64,000 nucleotides of DNA from Mesostigma viride (taxonomy: Eukaryota; Streptophyta; Mesostigmatophyceae; Mesostigmatales; Mesostigmataceae): the NCBI GenBank assembly GCA_009746045.1, contig RPFO01000041.1, positions 7,852,613-7,916,612 on the forward strand. Reading direction: 5' to 3'. Every line of letters starts with the position of its first letter. The stretch's first letter is position 1. The notes beneath the pieces are model-generated. The model was not told the DNA's origin. It searched no databases and saw only the letters and a list, made by a program, of their open reading frames with translations. Shown piece by piece: positions 47,902 to 57,224 of the stretch. The position numbers and the translations under genes are program-made.

Positions 47902-50310
47902 CTAGACCGCATGGGTCGCGACAAAGTCGGCCCGGGTGCGGCGGAATAACACATCAGCCACGGTGCGAGTGAGGGCGAGTGACAGGCGCTGCCGCCAATA
48001 CGAGGACCACGTGCGGGCCGACCACGGGGCGGTCTGACCCTCGAGGTCGAGGCGGTCTTCACGGCGCTGGCAGCACTCGTGGAAAAACTCCGCTGTCTTG
48101 GGGCCCATGGCCCCGAACTCCTCAAGGACAAAGGGGATGACCCGGTGGGGCCCCACATTGCCGTAGGAGGCAAACTTGTCGCGCTCAGCCACAGTGGCAG
48201 CAGCGCCGGCATCCACAGCCGCCCGGAGGATGTGGCGACCGGAAAGCGGCCGAGCCACGGAGACATCGATGAGCAGGTGGCAACCCTGCCCGTCGTAGTC
48301 AAGCACGGTAATGTCGGGGCGGTGGTTGGGTGAGTAGAGGGCGGCCCCATCCGCGTCCTCGCACTTGATGGTGGAGTGGGGAAAGACCGACCGAACCATG
48401 GCACACACCACCCGGAGGAGAGCGGTATGGAGATAGAGGAACCAGTTCTGGTTCTGCTGGCCACCCATGCACGCGATGTAGTGCGTCCCAGTAGTATCCA
48501 GAGCAAGCCCGCAGCTGCCGCAGGACGCACCCGCCGTGATGAGAGGTTGCGGGGCAAAGAGCTGGTGGCGGAGAGCGATGGCGTAAAGGGCCGGAACCAG
48601 CGTGAACAAAGGGCTCATGGGGAGGGCGCGCAGGAATGCGGACCCCACGCTCCCCTCAAGGGAAACGGAGTGAAGCCAAGCCTTCCCCTGATCGTTCAAG
48701 CTCGCGTGCAGACCCATCCAGTCGGCACAGTGTAGTATACCCGCGTAGGTCTTTTGTTGTTTTTCATGAACGCAGGCAGGGAAGACACTAGGACTGACGA
48801 CAGTAGACACGCCGGGCGTGCCCCGGGGCAGGCGACGGTGGACGGCCTGAGCGGGGCGGACGAGGTCGCAAGCCTGCTGGATCCCGAGGTAAGAATCCTG
48901 CACAGCCTGCACAAAGGGGAAGGGGGATGGGGTGACCAAGTCGGGAATGGCGCTGACGGCGCTGGGGACCAACCGGCGGATCTCCGCCCAGGCTTGAGCA
49001 ACAGAGCCAAGGAAGGCGGCGGGGGCGAGGCGGGCGGCGCGGGTGAGCCCACACCCGCCCATGCGGCAGGGGAGGGTGGCCAAGCGCATGGAGTGAGCTG
49101 GCAGGCTAGGGCCGGGGAGGAGCACCTGCAAGGCGGCCTGAATGCGCTCGTCATGGCCTTCCGCGGCAAGCCGCACCAAGTGGGGGGGAGCGCCACGGAG
49201 CCAGTGAACCACCCGCGGGTGGGCGCAAAACCACAGGAGGAGCCCTTTGGTCTGGGGGTCCTTGAGGCGCGCCCAAGTCTCGAGGACATGGGTGCGCTGT
49301 TCCACGGTGGCCCGGAGCTCCTCTTCGACGTAGTCAGGGTCACCCACAGGGACGCCTAGGCACGAGAAACCACGCGCCCGCGCCAATGCCCCCGGGATAG
49401 CCGCGGGGAAGCCAGAGCAGTCCCCCTGGGGCGAAAAGACTGCACACTTGGGGAGGGTGAGCCGAAGGTTGATGGCCGCCATGGCCACTTCAAGGGCAGC
49501 CAGGGCGGCAACCACAGCGTCGGCCGGGCCAAGGGCATGGATATCGTCCATATAGGCGAGGAGCACGACATCCGGGTGCGCAGCGTGGACACCTTGGAGA
49601 GCCTTGTGCAGCGGGGCAGACAGGTAAAAGGGGCCGAGGGGGTCACCTTGCTGGGTTCCCGTGCGGGAAGCGATGTCGGCGAACGTCCCATCCTCCATGA
49701 GGAAGGAGAGTTGAGTGGGGTCGCCGTAGCAGGCTGCTGTCCACGCAAGAAGGTCAGGGAACGCCTCGCCGACGGCCTCAAAGATGCTAGCCTTGGTGAC
49801 AGCATTGAACGCATTGTGGCAATCCACCTTCAGCGCCACATGGGTCGGATGCGTCTCGAGGTAGGCCTGAACTGTGTGCACGATGATGTCGCTGCCCCCT
49901 TTGGTGGCGACGCCAAGCTGGGCCGCGACGGACTCCTCAGTATCACTCCGGTTGGGGCAGAAGTAGGCGCGAAACTCGGGGGCCTTTTGGCGACAAATGA
50001 CCTTACTCACCAGCTTGCGTAGGACCTCGCCGCAAGCAATGGGACGAACACGGCCAGCAGGCGGGGGGACGTCGTCTTTCAGGAGGGCAATGAGGCGTGC
50101 CCCAGCCAGCCAAGGGCGCGCCTCGGGGGCCAGGGACCCCGCGGCCAAGTCGGCGGCAGCCTCAAAGAGTGCGGTCGCCCCGCCATGGCCCGCCATCACG
50201 GAGAGGTGCTCGTAGCGCCAGCCTGAGGGGCCGGTGGAGGAGGCGTTCGGCAGATCCTTCAGCACAGCCGTGAAGATGTCCAGGTCCAGGACAATAGGCG
50301 GGGGCGGGGG
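47902..50310 (-). CDS. LINE reverse transcriptase and C-terminal endonuclease
   Basis: Copies LINE RNA at a nicked target. RT motifs numbered from 50265: ALKVDCHNAFN (Asp148), RTGTQQGDPLGPF (202-213) and LAYMDDIHALG with YMDD at 238-241. After a long thumb/linker come CGSCG...THYIAC, a CCHC-like knuckle, and RPDITVLD ... LLIDVSVARP, the PD-(D/E)XK core of restriction-like endonucleases. This layout (RT, CCHC, restriction-like nuclease at the C-terminus) is that of early-branching LINEs such as the R2, NeSL and CRE groups, which often insert at chosen sites. The frame begins upstream of 50265 (PPPIVLDLDIFTAVLKD), after a change at C runs near 50300. Confidence 0.9.
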   Translation of the reverse strand, partial: PPPPPIVLDLDIFTAVLKDLPNASSTGPSGWRYEHLSVMAGHGGATALFEAAADLAAGSLAPEARPWLAGARLIALLKDDVPPPAGRVRPIACGEVLRKLVSKVICRQKAPEFRAYFCPNRSDTEESVAAQLGVATKGGSDIIVHTVQAYLETHPTHVALKVDCHNAFNAVTKASIFEAVGEAFPDLLAWTAACYGDPTQLSFLMEDGTFADIASRTGTQQGDPLGPFYLSAPLHKALQGVHAAHPDVVLLAYMDDIHALGPADAVVAALAALEVAMAAINLRLTLPKCAVFSPQGDCSGFPAAIPGALARARGFSCLGVPVGDPDYVEEELRATVEQRTHVLETWARLKDPQTKGLLLWFCAHPRVVHWLRGAPPHLVRLAAEGHDERIQAALQVLLPGPSLPAHSMRLATLPCRMGGCGLTRAARLAPAAFLGSVAQAWAEIRRLVPSAVSAIPDLVTPSPFPFVQAVQDSYLGIQQACDLVRPAQAVHRRLPRGTPGVSTVVSPSVFPACVHEKQQKTYAGILHCADWMGLHASLNDQGKAWLHSVSLEGSVGSAFLRALPMSPLFTLVPALYAIALRHQLFAPQPLITAGASCGSCGLALDTTGTHYIACMGGQQNQNWFLYLHTALLRVVCAMVRSVFPHSTIKCEDADGAALYSPNHRPDITVLDYDGQGCHLLIDVSVARPLSGRHILRAAVDAGAAATVAERDKFASYGNVGPHRVIPFVLEEFGAMGPKTAEFFHECCQRREDRLDLEGQTAPWSARTWSSYWRQRLSLALTRTVADVLFRRTRADFVATHAV

Positions 50311-52075
50311 GTGGCCGGGGCGGGCACCGCAAAGGCCGGTTCGTCGGGGTGAAGGTCGCGCAAAGCCTGCAGGGTCGGGGGAGTGGAGGGAGCCAACGCG
50401 GTCAGTTCAAGCTTTTGCATGGCCCGGCTCAATTCACCTACCTTCACCAACCGCATGACGTCAGCTTCCACCCGGGCAAAGGAGGCGGCCCCCGACACCC
50501 GGGTGGAGGCCGGAGGCTGCAGCGCCCACAGCCCTTCCCAATCCCCGAGGAGGAACCGCCGGCAGCGAGCGATGACCGCACCCTGTACGCCACGCACGCC
50601 CCGCTCCAACGGCGCTAAGAGGAGCCGGGGGGTGACGAGAAACAGCTTGTGGCCGAGTTCGTCGAGAGGGTGACTATGCATCCGGGCCAGGGAAAGCAGG
50701 GCGCAGCGCGTAAACAAGCTCCGGGCGCGGTGAGGGACGTCCGGGAGCGTCATGCAAGGGTTGCGCGCACAGGCGGCAAAAGGGAGCGTGGCCAGGAATG
50801 CCCAGCCTGCCGAGAGGTCCCCCGGATCGCTCGTACCCTGCGATGCCGGTGGAGGGGCAGGGGCCGACCGAGGGGCCGCCCCGGACCGGGAGGCCGGTGC
50901 GGCCGCCGGGCCGCCGGGCAGGCCGTTCTGGGGGGTTTGGCGGCGGCACTGCCGCTCATGCTGGTACCGCCCGTGGATCGAAAAAATCCGCTGGCAATGG
51001 GCTGCCGGGCAGCGGTAGCAGTCCATGGCGCGCATGGCGGCCTCCGTGATGTGGGGGTGGGAAGCCCGAATGTGCACCAGCAACGAATTCCGGTTGGGCA
51101 GGCGCGCGCCACACGGGTCACCAAGGGGACCATCGACTTGGCAATAATGGAAGCCATCTGAGGGGGGCGCCCACCCGGTTGGGCCGCCCCGGGTCGAGAG
51201 GGGGAGGGGTCGGGAAAACCCTCAGCCAGAGGAACTACAGCTGCAGCGGAACCCAGGGCGGGGCCGGCCGCCGGGCGGTCAGCAGGGCTCGTGGCAGCCG
51301 AGGACAAGACCGGCGCGGGGACGGCCCCCACGGCCGGGAGGGGGGCGCTGGAGGAGGCAGCCAAGCCGGCGCGCGACCCACGACCACGCACAGGGGAGGC
51401 AGGTGTCGGGGCAGGCGCGTGGGACTGGCGGCGCACGGACACGGGCGAGGGCCCCAGCGGGAGAACGCCAGGAGGCAAGGGGGAAAGGACCGCGGCCCGG
51501 CAAAGGGGGCAGGTGGCGGAGGTCGCGTGCAAGCTCGTGGCGATGCAAGCTTGATGGAAGACGTGGCCGCAAGCAGGGAGGCGGCAGAGACCGTCACCAG
51601 GGCGAGGCAGGTCCAAGCAGATGGGGCAGGAGGGGCCGCTGGCAGTGACATCCACCAAGTGGGCCGGCCCGTAGTGGGCGGGCGCCGCGTCCCACCCCAG
51701 CTCCCAGCTCGGCAGTCGGGCGATCTCATCGGCGGAGAGAAGACGGCGGCGCGGACCAGCAGGGTGCCAGACATGGGGGATGCCCGCAAGCTCGAGCACA
51801 TCGTGCAAGATGGCGGGCACGGCCGCACCCGCGCTCAGCTCGAGAACACGCCCCCCCCCGCATCGTACAGAACCAGGTCACCGGCGTGCACGGTGACAGG
51901 AGCCCCGAAGTCAACGCGCAGGCGGGCGGCTTGCGCTGGGGTGACCGCCGTAGTCAAGCGCCCGTGGGCCTGCGCAACAAGGCCGGCCGAGCCGGGCCCG
52001 GCAGAGGCAAGAAACGTGTGCAGCTGAGGGCGATCGAGCAAGGCGTGGTCGGTGGCCCCCCCCGCGAGATATGCC
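50259..52075 (-). pseudogene. LINE N-terminal region: RING-H2 finger and C2H2-like zinc fingers (5'-truncated, frameshifted)
   Basis: Three frames joined at G/C runs. The first (51835-52075) is open from the truncated 5' end and shifts at nine C at 51851-51859. The second (from about 51850 to about 51170) holds a RING-H2 finger at 51500-51628: CPIC, then PACGHVFHQAC, then CPLC. The third (about 51160-50259) holds zinc-finger-like DPCGARLPNRNSLLVHIRAS and CYRCPAAHCQRIF ... HERQC, like the DNA-binding fingers ahead of RT in R2-type LINEs. RING fingers usually mark ubiquitin ligases; the role here is unknown. Confidence 0.8.
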
Positions 52076-52085
52076 CCAATATATA

Positions 52086-52679
52086 CAAGCCCCTGATATG
52101 CTGGATATCCATCTGGATGTCGCCACGCTCCCTTGCAGGCTCCCTAGCATGGGACTGGGGTGCATGGTGAACAGCATTCTCCTGGCAACCACAGTTCTCA
52201 GCAGCAGCCTGGCATGCCTCCCACAAAGGCTCCCTACCTAACTTCCAAGCAAACATTGCTGCCTGCCCAGAATGTCCAAACATGTGATGTAACCTATGGC
52301 CAGCCTCAGCATAGTTCAGCACTCTCTCAGTACTGACCTGGCGAGACGTCTGAACCGTGTGTGGGGACACATGATCCACTCCTGAGGTTCCAGGGCTTCC
52401 CTGCAGGCCATCCTGACGCCCCAAGCCAGGCCCTGCACCCTGGACCGCTCCAGGCCCTTCCAGCAAGGTCCCTTGGCCCTCCAGGCCAGCACCTGCTGGA
52501 GACCCACCACCTGCATGAGGCATAGGGAATTCAGCTGCAGCATTGTTATCGCAATCCAGTGGAAGAACAACATCCTTACACCCTTGGTGCTGCACAAGGG
52601 GCACACCCCCGTCCTTATGTACATCCAGCACACCTTCCCCAAGGGGTGATTGACTATTTACAGGGGATGATGTAGCTAG
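52086..52679 (-). pseudogene. pol: Element E pol, part 1 (pol start to integrase), cut by the LINE
   Basis: Begins after the gag UGA (52680-52682) in the same frame: SPVNSQSPLGEG, then LDVHKDGGVPLVQHQ, the zinc-binding LHHMFGH and CGC, and RERGDIQMDIQHIRGLY with the first integrase Asp, ending at the LINE target duplication at 52085. It continues at 47681. One in-frame codon is added compared with D (VHHAPQ against VHPPQ). Confidence 0.88.
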
Positions 52680-54012
52680 TCACTGCTGCCCAGACTGGCC
52701 CCCTGCTCCAGCAGGCTTGGCCTTCCTGTCAGGGCACTCACGACGCCAGTGACCTTCCTTGCCACACACAAAGCATGCTCCACCCTTCTTTCCAGACCCA
52801 GCCCCACCCTTGCCAGGCTTCCCCTGGCCTCCCTGAGACTGCCCACCCTGCTTGCCCTGATTGCCTTGAGCTTGGCTCTTGCCTTGCCCTTGGCCACCCT
52901 TGCCCTGCTGACCACCAGCTTGCTGGCTCCCAACCCCTCCTTGGGAACCTGCACCCTTGCCACCCTGAGCCCCATTCCTCTGGCGCCTGAAGCGCCTACG
53001 CTTGTTGGGCCCGGAGGTGGCATTGCTGCCGTGGGACTGAATGGCTTTGCAGGCAGGGTCTGGCTTCCTGATACTAAGGATTACCAGCTCTAGAGCACGC
53101 AAGGACCCATCTGTCTGGTTCAGAAACATGCGGGCACTGTTCCTCCCATCCACACTCAACCCCATTCGGTCCAGGAAATAGTCTGCCAAGGCTCTATCTG
53201 TGACCAGGAAGCCATACTTGGCCCCCTTGTCTCTGATACGGTTGAGCCTGGCCCACTCCTCTGCAACAGGGCCAATGATCTCGAACGTGTCATACTGGTG
53301 TTTATAGTAGTTTGTGAGGTTTAAAACCTTGTCTGAAAACTCCTCCCTCAGTCCATCCAGGAACTGTGCCCAGGTTAGCTTGTCCTTCACAGCCACCCTA
53401 GTCTTTTCTCGTACACGTTCAGAGGAATCTCGGTTGCATGTTGAGGAATGAAAGACCTGCACTAGATTCACAGTGGGGTCGACAGAGAGCACCACCAGCT
53501 CCATGTCCTCAAGCCATTTATCTAGTGCTTCCTGCGCTAATGGTGGACAGAGAGGCTTTTGGCCATTCATGACGGACACGGCGCTCATGTGAGGCCTCGA
53601 CCCCGGTAACGCCCTAACTGTCTCAGCCACAGGGGGAGTCCCAGCAGCGACACCAGCCACAGCGGGCGTCACAGTTACGACACCACTTGGGCCAGCAGGG
53701 TTGGGGGAGGACATCTACATGACGACGCTTACCATTATCGTCAGAGGACAAGTCCCTCTTACGTTTCTCCAGCGTTGGTTGTCCGCCAGCCACCAGCACA
53801 GCATCTGAAGGCCACTCCGCCCGCGCCCGTTTGGCCTCCTCCATCGCCTCCTCATGTTTGCGCTTGCCTCCCGGCCTCTTGCTCCCGTCACCGTTGCTAG
53901 CCGGGATCGCTTCCCCCGCCATGGGCTCCTTCTCCTTTCGCACCACCTGGCCCGTCTCCACAGGCCTCTCCTCCTCGCCTTTGTCGCCGTCGCCGGCCTT
54001 CCCACGAGGCAT
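52680..54012 (-). pseudogene. gag: Element E gag, one frame break, UGA CUAG at its end
   Basis: ATG at 54010-54012 (MPRGKAG). The charged N-terminus shifts frame near 53700-53715, then PSGVVTV and PHMSAVSVMNGQKPL lead into the capsid region (WLEDMELVVLSVDPTVNLVQ, DYFLDRMGLSVDGRNS) and the knuckle CFVCGKEGHWRREC. A short internal deletion relative to D removes the part around QGQGDVPGYPARDGARP. The stop UGA at 52680-52682 is followed by CUAG and pol continues in the same frame. Confidence 0.88.
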
Positions 54013-54070
54013 TATATTATGTACAAAGCGACACTGCAACACGCAAGGGTATGCAAAAGAAGACCGGACT

Positions 54071-55219
54071 TCAAGCGTCGGGCAGCTCCTCTGCCTCGCG
54101 CTCTGCCTCAGCGGCGGCTTCTCTCTCCCGCTCTTCAGCAGTGACAGCCACCGGCGTCCTCACCCGAGGAATAGCTCGCACCTCCTCCTCAGAATAAGGT
54201 CCAAGAAGGCGACTGACGGGCCTCCCGTCTGTGGTTTGGTCAAACGGTATACACGCCTCTCGTTCGGGCGCCTGCCCCACACCACGTTACGCACCCAGCG
54301 TCCTCCCCCACCTCGTCGCTCGTTGTATGCCCCAAGGCCGTAAGCGCTGTAGTCGTGCAACGGCTCCGGCGGGATGTGATAATCTGCACGTTGCCGCTCG
54401 GAGAACCCTGCTGCAGAACCGTCTCCCTCGTCCAACTGCTGGGACGAGCGTGCAATAACTGTCACCCGACGGGCGGTCGACGAACTCGTCGTGCACTGCC
54501 TGTGGAGACAGGTCCCGGCCTGTGACGATTTCCACCGACGGACCGTATGCACCGGGGGCTCCAACAACACGAGGAGTGTCTAATGTGGACCAGATGCCGG
54601 CAGGACGCGTGGTGATAAGCCACCGATCTGCGTGGCCTCGCGACTCTTGAAGCAAAATGTTAACAAGGTGCTCACAGGTTTGAGCAACTCCCTCTTGCGA
54701 GGGCCAGGGGCTGTCCTGCTCACGCACCTGCGCGTCACGCACGAGGTGTGAAGCGTTCGTCCCTTCACCGAGGGAACTTGTTGCGACCCAATGGTTAAAT
54801 AATCGGGTGGCACCAAGGCTGATGGCGACTAGCTGTCCCAACGCCTCTCGAGCAAGATCCAAACCGTGTAGCGTAACGTGACCACCTTGATAGGCGATCT
54901 CAAGAAGGCTGTAGATAAGCGCTGCGACCTCGTCTCTCAGCGCAATCAAGCGCTCCACCGTCACACGACTCGTCTCCCCCGGAGAAGTCGTGGCCCGCAC
55001 ACGCATCACAACAGGGTCGTTGGCAGACGGCCCTTCCGAGTTGCCGAAAACAGCCACCCAGCCTCCCCGCGCCAAGCCCCTCGCCAAATGCGCAGCTTGT
55101 ACAAACGTGGACGCGGTTTCTGGCTGGCTGTATGGATGCAGGGGTCCTTCTGCCTCCTGCCGCGGCACTGCGGCTCCTTGGCTTGGCGATTGCGCAAGCG
55201 CCGGAATTTCTTCCGACAT
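54071..55219 (-). pseudogene. Element E ORF1 (unknown protein), two frame breaks
   Basis: ATG at 55217-55219. Frames 54287-55219, 54160-54570 and 54071-54280 together match D ORF1: ASTFVQAAHLARGLARGGWV, LDLAREALGQLVAISLGATR, CEHLVNILLQESRGHADRW, SSQQLDEGDG and TDGRPVSRLLGPY. The breaks are near 54490 and 54230. Function unknown. Confidence 0.8.
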
Positions 55220-55236
55220 GAAATGCGCCACGGAAC

Positions 55237-55246
55237 CAATAGTACG
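55237..55246 (-). other. Element E primer-binding-site position
   Basis: Minus strand CGTACTATTG directly after the 5' LTR, the exact complement of CAATAGTACG in the E 3' UTR (43847-43856). Confidence 0.7.
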
Positions 55247-55893
55247 AGTTAGACGAACCAGCCCAGAGCGTGTGAGCTCTTGGTCTTTCACGCAAAGCTT
55301 GAGCCAATTGCTGGGGACAGCAACCCTTAGCCCAAACCCCAAGCCACACCTTGTTGGTCGCTTCCACGTTCAAGTGGGCAACCAGAGCGCGTGCTTTCCA
55401 GATAGCTTGGCCATCCCCATGACCAAGCTATATGCTTCTTTGTTGCTCCTCGTTCCCATCGGTGTGACGAGGCATATTGCAGGCTTGCTAGCAAATCCTC
55501 AACATCCACTGGCATCCTTGCAGAGCCAGGACGAACTGGATTTACCTAGCCACCTGCAACCTAGGAAGTACAGGACCTGTCACAAGCCTGCAAGACCTAG
55601 TATCCTTGCAGCCTTGTGCCAGTTCCAGTACCCCACCAGTCGCAGGCTGCTGTCCCTCCTGGTCTACGTGGACTACAGTCACGTGATAGTCAGGCTAAGC
55701 CTGTGCAGGCACGGCCTGCCACGTGTCCTGTCCACTACCCCAGAAGGTTGCACCCTCGCCGACCGCGGACGGCTAGGACTTCGGGACCTCATATCTTTCT
55801 TGTACCTTGTCTGTTTCAGGCGGTCAGCACGGCGTTGGAAAGGTCTTTCCAAACTGCATCCACTTAGCATATTGGTTGCCCAAAATGCTAACT
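55247..55893 (-). repeat. Element E 5' LTR
   Basis: 647 bp, partner of 42888-43534; AGTT at 55247, AACT at 55890-55893, then target duplication ACTCC. Confidence 0.95.
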
Positions 55894-56427
55894 ACTCCCC
55901 ATCCCTCCTGAACAGGGTAGCCTGCATTCCACAGAACACTACAGGCTTGTTGGGCTCCTGCCACAGCTCCTTGCCCAGTGAAAACTTGCCACTGATGACA
56001 GGAATAAACTTCTTCAGCCAGGTCGTGGGGGCTAGCAAATGCAGATCATCTCCATGCAAACTAGCATACACTGGCAGACCCTCCCATTGGGCCAGCAACA
56101 AACAGGGATCAACTGAAGACACTCTCAAGCCACACTCACTGATCAGAGCTTCCTGCAGCGTGAGTCTCCAGATGATTGGGCTCGACCTGAGTCCTTCCAG
56201 GCCCTTCAGAATAACCAGGAAATGTTGATGCAGCTCCAGCTTCCAGATAGCAGGCACCTCAACACAGTAAGGCTCATCCTGCTTCCACACCCTCCTGGCC
56301 ACTTCTGGATCAGATTTTAAAAATGCCCTCTTGAAGTCCAGCAGCACTGATGACATAGCTGCTCCCCTGTTTAGCAACCCCACGTATGTAGAGACATAGC
56401 AAAATTCTCCATGTGTCGTGTAACATT
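55894..56427 (-). pseudogene. pol: Element F RT, central part
   Basis: Between the insertion points of H (right) and E (left). Minus strand reads MLHDTWRILL-like start, SSVLLDFKRAFLKSDPEVAR, ILKGLEGLRSSPIIWR, SSVDPCLL, YASLHGDDLHLLAP and FCGMQATLFRRDGE. HGDD is found here as in D. The sequence joins in frame with both flanks when H and E are removed with one target copy each. Confidence 0.88.
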
Positions 56428-57205
56428 TGTTGGGGATCATATACCCACCTGCCCACACTATATTCCAGCCTGACTTTATTCTTCTTTGTTTTACTTCACA
56501 AGGGCTGAGAATTTGATAGATTTGATAAGTTAGATGAATTGCTCTCAATGAGCTGATCAATGTTCATGTGCCATAGTCCTATATTTGGCCATAGATCTCT
56601 TGTACCTGAGTTGGTCTAGTAGCATCACTTCCATGCTTGACAAGTGGTGTACTTCTTTGGTAGACAAGTGTCCATTCCATGAGCTGACATGTGTTGGAAG
56701 CTCATAGTGACAAGTGTTGCATTCCATTGACTGACAAGTGGATAGACTCATTGGATTACACTTGTCATTCCAAGTAGAAACCATGTGTCACTTTATTAAG
56801 CATTAGATGTGGCACATTGTTCAGAGGACATTTGGCAATCAACTGTCATGCCAGCTCATTAGAACCTTTCTAGAATGACCTTGGAATGTTCTAGGAATAT
56901 ACCAGGAATATTCCTGGAATATACTGAGAATATGCTGGGAATATGCTTAGATGTTTCTACAAGCTTCTATGATGACATCAGCATCTGATGTCATCCTTCC
57001 TAGCTAGAAAGGTATAAAAAGAAACTGGCTCCTAAGGCCAGGTACCTCTTTTCCTAACCTCTCAGCCTAAGAAATAAAACTCTTTTTCTGGTCTCTCTTC
57101 CATTGTCTTCAAGCTCAGTCTTTCATCACCTGCAAGGTGCAAGGGTAACAAGGCCAAGCACAAGGCATTGTGTAAAACCCATTAGTTTCCTCTACCTTTC
57201 CAACA
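56428..57205 (+). repeat. Element H 5' LTR
   Basis: 778 bp with 6-bp inverted ends. Promoter signs: TATAAAAA at 57013-57020 and AATAAA at 57073-57078. Upstream the motif GACAAGTG recurs (about 56638, 56662, 56707, 56732, and inverted near 56757) and GGAATAT-type units cluster near 56886-56944; both could be transcription-factor sites. Confidence 0.96.
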
Positions 57206-57217
57206 TGGTATCGGAGG
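57206..57217 (+). other. Element H primer-binding site
   Basis: TGGTATCGGAGG directly follows the 5' LTR. It closely resembles the TGGTATCAGAGC complementary to the 3' part of initiator tRNA-Met used by many Copia elements, with one changed base in the first ten. Confidence 0.85.
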
Positions 57218-57224
57218 AATCTTC

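Larger units (their letters stand above)
47692..52075 (-). mobile_element. Non-LTR retrotransposon (LINE) with RING finger, RT and restriction-like endonuclease, in element E
   Basis: 4.4-kb minus-strand insertion into E integrase, flanked by the 10-bp duplication CCAATATATA (47682-47691, 52076-52085). Element D shows the uninterrupted site at the same place. The reading frame is already open at its 5' end without a methionine, so it is 5'-truncated as LINEs often are. There is no poly(A); the 3' end is ATTCTCAATGAA next to the duplication. All frame changes fall on G/C runs, so the coding part may be one intact frame of about 1,380 codons. Confidence 0.9.
42888..55893 (-). mobile_element. 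Element E: HGDD-type LTR retrotransposon nested in F, carrying a LINE
   Basis: 13.0 kb including the LINE, 8.6 kb without. LTRs 55247-55893 (5') and 42888-43534 (3'), both 647 bp, AGTT...AACT, about 1 percent different by eye. Target duplication ACTCC at 42883-42887 and 55894-55898. Pol is nearly identical to D over most of its length, but ORF1, gag and RNase H each carry a frame break, and pol holds a 171-bp tandem duplication and the LINE. Confidence 0.93.

Noticed and set aside
48754-49359. 201-residue plus-strand frame opposite the LINE RT
   Set aside because: Shadow of a GC-rich coding frame; the minus strand has clear RT motifs.
56557-56784. 75-residue minus-strand frame, repeated at 61725-61952
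   Set aside because: Lies within the two LTRs of element H, hence the identical copies; no coding evidence.
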